NCBI GenBank assembly: GCA_018816345.1
Contig: JAHIWG010000089.1
Location: 1-52,553, forward strand
Length of the DNA: 52,553 bases
Direction: 5' to 3'
Source: Spirochaetota bacterium
GTDB lineage: Bacteria > Spirochaetota > Spirochaetia > Treponematales > UBA12059
A program made the translations under genes and the position numbers. Positions 48,901 through 52,553 of the stretch are shown here, piece after piece; within the stretch, counting starts at the first letter, position 1; every line of letters begins with the position of its first letter. The notes beneath the pieces were generated by a model, which was given only the letters and a program-made list of their open reading frames with translations, was not told where the DNA came from and searched no databases.

Positions 48901-50306
48901 CAATGCTCGCCGAATTTCAGGGGCGCGTCGCCGGCCAGCGCTATAGGGGCTATGTCCTTGGCGCTATGGATGGACAGGTCGCCGGAGGACGATTCCTCCA
49001 GGAAGCTCCCGGTACCCGCGGAGCAGGCCTCGTTCATCGCGTAGTCTATGGGCACGCCGTTCTTCAGGAGGACGTACTTGGCGTCCTGGCCGCCTATCTC
49101 GAAGATAGTCTCGACGCCGGGGTCGAAATAGGCCGTGCCGACGGCGTGGGCTATGATCTCGTTGTAGACGCCGGGCGTCTCGAGGAATACGCCCAGGATC
49201 TCGCGGGAGCTGCCCGTCGTCGCGGCGAGCTCTATCTCCACGGCCCCGCCGCCGGTGTCGGCGGCTATCTTGCCCTGGAGCACGGCGAGGCACTCCTTGA
49301 GCGCCTTGACCGGGTCGCCGTGGGTGCGGCCGTAGTGGCTCGCGACGACCTCGTCGGTCTCGGAGTCTACGAGGCAGGCCTTGGTGGTCGTGGATCCGCC
49401 GTCGACGCCCAGGATGTACTTCCTGCCCGCGACGACCTTGCCCTCGCCCTTCTCGAAGAACCGCACCTTGTCGCGCCATTTCTTGAGGTCGGGGAGCGTA
49501 TCGAAGCGTACTACGTTAGGCTTGAGGAGGGTCGCGGGCGGAGGCAGGGGCGAGCCCGCGCCGCTAGCGAGGACGGCGGCGCCGTAGGCCTCGAAGACGG
49601 AGGCGGTCTCGGGCACCACGAACTCGATCTCCGGCGCGCGCTCGCGGATGAAGCGGACGATGTGCCTGTTGAGCGTCACGCCGCCCGTGAGCACCACGCG
49701 GCCGCTGGTCACCTTGGCGCGCTTCAGGAAGTCGACCACCTTGCCCGCCATCACGTTGGACAGCGACAGGACGATGTCGTCCTTGGTAGCCTCGCGCTTG
49801 TTGAGCCGATGGGTGCAGTCGCTCTTCATGAATACGGAGCACCTAGTCGACAGCGCCAGCACCTTTGCCGAATCGGGCACGGCCGTGATGTCGGCGAGCG
49901 TCATGTCCATGCGCGCCAGCTGCTGCTTGAGGAATTCGCCGGTGCCGGAGGCGCACTTATTGCCGGAGAAGTTATTGACTATCTTGCCGTTCTCGTCCAG
50001 CGAGTAGACGACGAGATCCTCCCCGCCCATGCTCGCGACCGCGTCGGCCTTGATGCCGGACGCCTTGAGCGCCGCCTCTACGCACAGGGGCTCCAGGGTC
50101 CCGGCGGCGTTGAAGAGGTACCGGCCCTCGTTGCCGGTGACCAGCACCTTGGTGCCGACGGGTATGTCGCGTTCCGACATGAGCTTTCGGACGGCCGCGT
50201 GGAAATCGCCCTCGTGGGGCGTCAGGGCTGACCAGACGACCTTGTCGCCGTCCGTCAGAACGAGCTTGAGGCTCGAAGAGCCGATATTGATGCCTAGGGA
50301 TATCAT
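45903..50306 (-). CDS. giant acyl-CoA dehydratase activase / HgdB-like fusion protein
   Basis: A 1467-residue cytosolic protein. Two BadF/HgdC-type ATPase modules come first: residues 1-250 (GINIGSSSLKLVL; C118 in NKCASGTG and C164 in KSDCTH) and 295-560 (GVDGGSTTTKACLV; C428 in ACSAGTGSF and C469 in GEHCS). These cysteines normally hold a [4Fe-4S] cluster. A third Cys group (C590, C593, C597, C615) follows, then DUF2229 and HgdB-like dehydratase domains to about 1430. The last 30 residues carry six cysteines (CSSC, CGDDACGEC, CGK). Activases give single electrons to 2-hydroxyacyl-CoA dehydratases or benzoyl-CoA reductases; the substrate of this fused form is unknown. It has a 150-base leader. 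Confidence 0.9.
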   Translation of the reverse strand: MISLGINIGSSSLKLVLTDGDKVVWSALTPHEGDFHAAVRKLMSERDIPVGTKVLVTGNEGRYLFNAAGTLEPLCVEAALKASGIKADAVASMGGEDLVVYSLDENGKIVNNFSGNKCASGTGEFLKQQLARMDMTLADITAVPDSAKVLALSTRCSVFMKSDCTHRLNKREATKDDIVLSLSNVMAGKVVDFLKRAKVTSGRVVLTGGVTLNRHIVRFIRERAPEIEFVVPETASVFEAYGAAVLASGAGSPLPPPATLLKPNVVRFDTLPDLKKWRDKVRFFEKGEGKVVAGRKYILGVDGGSTTTKACLVDSETDEVVASHYGRTHGDPVKALKECLAVLQGKIAADTGGGAVEIELAATTGSSREILGVFLETPGVYNEIIAHAVGTAYFDPGVETIFEIGGQDAKYVLLKNGVPIDYAMNEACSAGTGSFLEESSSGDLSIHSAKDIAPIALAGDAPLKFGEHCSAFINSDIRKAVQQGATRENITAGIVVSIVANYLNRVVGNRTIGGKVFLQGGVAKNEAVPLAFAMMLDKEILVPPSPELMGCFGVALLAKRKRAEGLLDGAVVDLESAIGREIVYERVFTCKACENNCPIQVLKVNGHPYMFGGRCNKYTNTRKTLKDVPVFDYVERRQKLLFEDFAAPAEAFAAKRGYTVGIPRAFSTHSLYPLYSWFFHELGIKTVLSTEVAQEGVVRVESAYCFPAEIAHGAVQDCLDKGVDYVLLPHFRDMASYEEDVHANTCPITQGLPYYIVKAFPEIEEKRFLPLVVSFKFGDKKALELFCTMTELLGIGEAETRAAFEKAVAKQREYFAAAMALGREALEEAKKAERPVIAVLGRPYNAFTPEANMGIPRKFTTRGYSVIPFDILPIDDEKNNFPNMYWYYGQQDMRAAQLLKDNPNVYVTWITNFSCAPDSFMLHYLKWIMGQKPFLVLELDSHSADAGIDTRVEAFLDILDGYRAKKAEIEAERYDNGWKFQYGGGEDLRVVNSRTGEKVMVRDNKRAKILLSNMGNVSTEFMATTLRSIGLNAEAMPVATNKTIQLARAHASGKECVPSHLLLGSVLQFIASEKYRKDELYLLFVPITTGPCRTGQYFVFYQNLFRDMRLENVVVFTLSADNSYTELGPNFAKEMWKGLVVTDYMKDIQTALKATAADPAWAVAEFERSWKVMMGTVEKQPGKLWDELKRVAEDVKKIPLKRKLDDCPKVLVVGEIYVRRDDFAVGELTDLMSERGIAVKVSGIGEWIHYLDFVREYALKKLIRLQPAGTRWASKPARDLLKLRVEEWWKHSIEKKVLSILEPTGLIPKTPHDMREIMKNTQEHFVNLELNSEIAVSTGVAATAMQNGYSGIVNISPFACLIGRVIEGLFAPWARDRNYPTISVEVDGNQLPPNIVNKLNIFMVNVLRFKGDRELSSLIEPVGGTMASQLSLERGVVASGCSSCGDSPSSSSCGDDACGECAGRCGK

Positions 50307-50369
50307 AAGATAGGAACCTCACCGGAGACCGATGGTCTTAAGATTTCCGGGAATATCGACGCTCGGCCG

Positions 50370-50403
50370 CCCCCCGGAGTTAAGGTATCATATACCCGGG
50401 GGG
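50370..50403 (-). other. nested hairpin in the activase leader
   Basis: CCCCCCGG (50370-50377) pairs with CCGGGGGG (50396-50403), and GGTAT/ATACC (50384-50388 with 50392-50396) forms a smaller alternative hairpin within the loop. It lies about 65 bases before the ATG at 50306 and lacks a T-run. Confidence 0.5.
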
Positions 50404-50462
50404 ACGAGCGTTTCAATAGCTCCGATGCATACGGAGCGCAACGTAGAGTAAGTAATGCGAAA

Positions 50463-50493
50463 AGTATACAATACTGACGCCGTTTTCATGCAA
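50463..50493 (-). promoter_or_regulatory. putative promoter of the activase gene
   Basis: On the minus strand TTGCAT (50493-50488), a 19-bp spacer and TATACT (50468-50463). The spacer is longer than ideal. It would give a leader of about 150 bases that contains the nested hairpin. Confidence 0.45.
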
Positions 50494-50536
50494 CCATTAG
50501 ACGCTTCGCGGGTCGCTCGGCGTCCATGGCCCATCG

Positions 50537-51160
50537 CTAGATCCAGCCGAGGATTCCCGCGAAAACGACGAGCGCCGCGGCGTCCAGCGCGAATAGCCCT
50601 CCGACGAAGAGGCGCTGCGTCCTCGGCTTCCAATCGTACGCGAGGTTGGCCGCGAGGAAGAACGGAACGTAGACCGTGACGAACACGGGGATGGCGCCCC
50701 ACCACGAGTAGACCCAATGGAAGGCCGGGGTCGTGGCGAGGAATATCTCGAACACGGAGAAGAAGGCGGCGTTCATGACGGCGAAGAAAACGCGATTGTT
50801 GACGCCGAGTATCTTAGCCTTGGGGTCTTCCGGCAGGATCTTCGAGAATATGAGGCCCGCGACCGCGAACATCATAGACAGCTCCCAACCCACGCCGACG
50901 AGCAGGAGGTACGAGGTTCCCGTCGGTACCGCCCACAGCGCGTGCCCGGAGAAATGCTGCACGAGGGCGTTGAGAATCTCGTAGAACCAATGCACGGCGT
51001 ACAGGGAGAGGCCCGCCGCCACGCCCTTCCAGTTCTTCTTCTGGATCTCGTTAAAATAGATATAGATGACGAAGGCCAGCAGGGGAATGAAGTACCACTG
51101 GAACGTCGACGGGTTACGCAGTATCGAGAGCGCCTGGGCGGTCAATTCTGGCTGGTTCAC
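50537..51160 (-). CDS. polytopic membrane protein of unknown function
   Basis: A 207-residue protein with about six or seven hydrophobic helices: WYFIPLLAFVIYIYFNEI, GVAAGLSLYAVHWFYEILNALV, YLLLVGVGWELSMMFAVAGLIF, VFFAVMNAAFFSVFEIFLA, VYSWWGAIPVFVTVYVPFFLAANLAYDW and LFVGGLFALDAAALVVFAGILGWI. It is rich in aromatic residues and has no charged pore motif. No family is recognised. The GTG start at 51160 is used because AGGAGG is six bases upstream. It lies alone, upstream of the activase gene on the same strand, with a 230-bp gap. Confidence 0.78.
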   Translation of the reverse strand: MNQPELTAQALSILRNPSTFQWYFIPLLAFVIYIYFNEIQKKNWKGVAAGLSLYAVHWFYEILNALVQHFSGHALWAVPTGTSYLLLVGVGWELSMMFAVAGLIFSKILPEDPKAKILGVNNRVFFAVMNAAFFSVFEIFLATTPAFHWVYSWWGAIPVFVTVYVPFFLAANLAYDWKPRTQRLFVGGLFALDAAALVVFAGILGWI

Positions 51161-51294
51161 GGAGAGCCTCCTATTCTGGTCGCCTATGCTAGCATGCGAA
51201 ATGAAAAAACGCCATAAATATTCATTCTCCGACTTCGCCTCCGCGGCCGTTAGCCCGCCGCTCGCGGGCCGGGGGCGCGACGGCCGAAGAGCCG

Positions 51295-51303
51295 TGGTAT
51301 ACT
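51295..51303 (+). promoter_or_regulatory. extended -10 promoter at the start of the GH43-like gene
   Basis: TGG-TATACT ends seven bases before the ATG at 51311. Transcription would begin at or next to the A of the start codon, leaving no leader. No -35 box is seen, as often with extended -10 promoters. Confidence 0.5.
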
Positions 51304-51310
51304 GCGGGCC

Positions 51311-52318
51311 ATGAAAGCCACCGATTTCCTCGCGGTCTCATGGTCCGCGCCGGGAGCTCCGCTCATCGAGCCGCCGCGATTCTCGCCCGTCATCGCCGAC
51401 CCTAGCTTCCTCTTCCCCGAGGAGACGCCAACGGAGAATTGGGAGCTGTTCGCGCACTCCGCCTGGGGGGTGCACCGCTACTCGTCGCCGGACGGCCTGT
51501 CTTGGCGGGACCGCGGGCTCGTAGCCAGGGACGCGATGCGGCCGTTCGCGAGGCGCGTAGGCGACGAGTACCTGCTCTACTACGAGAAGTACGCGCCGCT
51601 CGCGCTCCCCATGACGGCGCTCCCGCTGAGGCGGCGTTGGGAATCGACTATAGCCGTGTCGTCGAGCGCCGACCTGGAACGATGGTCGGCGCCAAGGACG
51701 CTCATCCGGCCGACCCTGGACTGGATGCGGGACCCGTCGCTCGGGAATTCGGTCTCCAACCCCTGCCTGGTACGCGAGAGCGGGCCGGACGCCGCGGGAG
51801 AGCCGGACGCAGCGGGAGGGCCGGCGGCGAGGGACGGAGCCTGGAGGCTATACTTCTCCGCGTCGCTGTCGTGGATAGCCGACTGCGGCTTCTGCGAGCC
51901 GCGATCCATAGCGCTCGCCCGCGGCTCGTCGCCCTACGGGCCGTTCGAGCCGGAAGCCCGGCCCGTCATCGAGCCGGACGGGGCCGGAGACCTCGGGGCC
52001 GGCTCGATGAAGGTCCTGGCCATGGACGACGGCTGGATAGGGCTCCAGAACAGGATATACGGCGACGCCGAGGGGCGCTCCCGCTCGGCCATCTTCGCGC
52101 TGCGCTCCGAGGACGGCCTGTCGTGGCGCCAGGCCCGGCCCGAGCCCCTCGTCGAGCCCGAGCCCGGCTGGACGGGCTCGCACGTCTACGCCTGCGATTG
52201 CCGCTTCCGCGAGGCCGACGGGCTCTGGTACCTCTACTTCAACGCGCGGGACGGCTGGAAAATCGCGTCCGGCAAGGAACGCGTCGGGAGGATCGTAGGC
52301 GCGCCGGGCCGAGCATAA
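51311..52318 (+). CDS. GH43/GH32-like beta-propeller glycosidase-fold protein
   Basis: A 335-residue protein with the repeated strand pattern of five-bladed propeller glycosidases: DPSFLFPEETPTENWELFAHS, GVHRYSSPDGLSWRDRG, DEYLLYYEKYA, AVSSSADLERWSAPRTLI, DGAWRLYFSASL, LARGSSPYGPFE and a last blade with YLYFNARDGWKIA. Catalytic residues cannot be placed with confidence, so it may not be an active hydrolase; GH43, GH32 and GH130 relatives are all possible. It lacks a signal peptide. An 18-bp imperfect duplication (51785-51825 area) codes for a PDAAGE-PDAAGG insert. A -10 box abuts the start, so the transcript is probably leaderless. Confidence 0.72.
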   Translation: MKATDFLAVSWSAPGAPLIEPPRFSPVIADPSFLFPEETPTENWELFAHSAWGVHRYSSPDGLSWRDRGLVARDAMRPFARRVGDEYLLYYEKYAPLALPMTALPLRRRWESTIAVSSSADLERWSAPRTLIRPTLDWMRDPSLGNSVSNPCLVRESGPDAAGEPDAAGGPAARDGAWRLYFSASLSWIADCGFCEPRSIALARGSSPYGPFEPEARPVIEPDGAGDLGAGSMKVLAMDDGWIGLQNRIYGDAEGRSRSAIFALRSEDGLSWRQARPEPLVEPEPGWTGSHVYACDCRFREADGLWYLYFNARDGWKIASGKERVGRIVGAPGRA

Positions 52319-52333
52319 GCGCGGTTCTTCGTG

Positions 52334-52339
52334 TATACT
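52334..52339 (+). promoter_or_regulatory. -10 box next to the last gene's start
   Basis: TATACT at 52334-52339 ends six bases before the ATG at 52346. GGAG lies in between and could serve as a ribosome site only if transcription began earlier. Confidence 0.42.
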
Positions 52340-52345
52340 GGAGCC

Positions 52346-52553
52346 ATGAACCTCTACCGCGTCCAGAATATAAACTGCCCGCTCGACCACGACGAGCATT
52401 ACCTCAGGGGGCGCGTCGCCCGCGAGATAGGGGTCAAGCCCCCGACCATGGCTGAATTCCGCGTCGAGCGCAGGTCTATCGACGCCCGCGACAAGCGCGA
52501 CATCAGGATAGTGTATACCGTCCTGGCCGGGCTCGAGACCACCTCGAGGAGCC
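52346..52553 (+). CDS. FAD-dependent dehydrogenase, N-terminal part (3' truncated)
   Basis: The first 69 residues of a gene that runs out of the window. The start MNLYRVQNINCPLDHDEHYL, the following REIGVKPPTMAEFRVERRSIDARDK and IRIVYTV fit the N-terminal domain of the uncharacterised FAD-dependent dehydrogenases (COG2509), in which a small alpha/beta domain precedes the FAD-binding fold. The FAD domain itself is beyond the window. It follows the GH43-like gene by 27 bp but has its own -10 box. Confidence 0.75.
   Translation, partial: MNLYRVQNINCPLDHDEHYLRGRVAREIGVKPPTMAEFRVERRSIDARDKRDIRIVYTVLAGLETTSRS

Overview
The window is GC-rich bacterial DNA with tightly packed genes on both strands. 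It most resembles a high-GC spirochaete (Treponema/Spirochaeta-like). That assignment is an inference. It rests on a TmpC/PnrA-like BMP lipoprotein cassette in the treponemal pnr gene order, a very long fused acyl-CoA dehydratase activase protein, several short-lipobox lipoproteins and frequent ATA isoleucine codons despite the high GC. No phage, insertion sequence or CRISPR array is visible. One tRNA gene, tRNA-Ala(CGC), is present.

Layout. 1-7112: the end of an Hsp70-family gene, a B12-binding radical SAM protein, then a divergent pair made of a degenerate cyclic-nucleotide-binding-fold protein and a GGDEF diguanylate cyclase that appear to share one -35 region. A small HTH protein, a leader region with an 11-codon ORF behind a perfect Shine-Dalgarno, and a membrane-anchored metallophosphoesterase follow. 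7306-13396 (minus): two BMP-type lipoproteins, a double-cassette ATPase and two permeases form a nucleoside-type ABC importer. Next to it lie deoC, an alarmone-hydrolase-like HD protein and valS. 17554-25156: a cyclic-nucleotide-gated K+ channel-like protein, an M29 aminopeptidase, a Spinster-like MFS transporter, a Gre-factor homologue with an altered coiled-coil tip, an XRE regulator and a large ankyrin lipoprotein. 25157-25861: a hairpin-rich non-coding stretch and tRNA-Ala.

27044-33894 (minus) is the clearest catabolic unit. It is a CUT1-type sugar ABC importer (binding protein and two permeases), a GH31 enzyme carrying all five residues expected of a sulfoquinovosidase, and a GPH-family symporter like those beside E. 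coli yihQ. A strong promoter (TTGACA, 16-bp spacer, TATTAT) precedes it. It should import and hydrolyse sulfoquinovosides from plant or algal sulfolipid. The genes for breaking down the released sulfoquinovose are not in the window.

34138-52553: a PlsC-like acyltransferase with a zinc ribbon, a GltS-like transporter split by an apparent one-base frameshift in a C5 run, a diacylglycerol-kinase-like protein, an exported protein with two new-looking repeats, an FMN-binding PNPOx-like protein with a MarR regulator and a perfect 16-bp palindrome in their promoter, aspS behind a 46-bp duplicated promoter and start, ndk, a DUF4139 (MuiA-like) exported protein, a lower-GC exported protein, the 1467-residue activase/dehydratase protein, a polytopic membrane protein, a GH43/GH32-like beta-propeller protein and the start of an FAD-dependent dehydrogenase.

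A theme across the window is a -10 box (TATACT, TATAGT or TAGACT) placed 5 to 9 bases before a start codon with little or no ribosome binding site, which suggests that leaderless mRNAs are common here.
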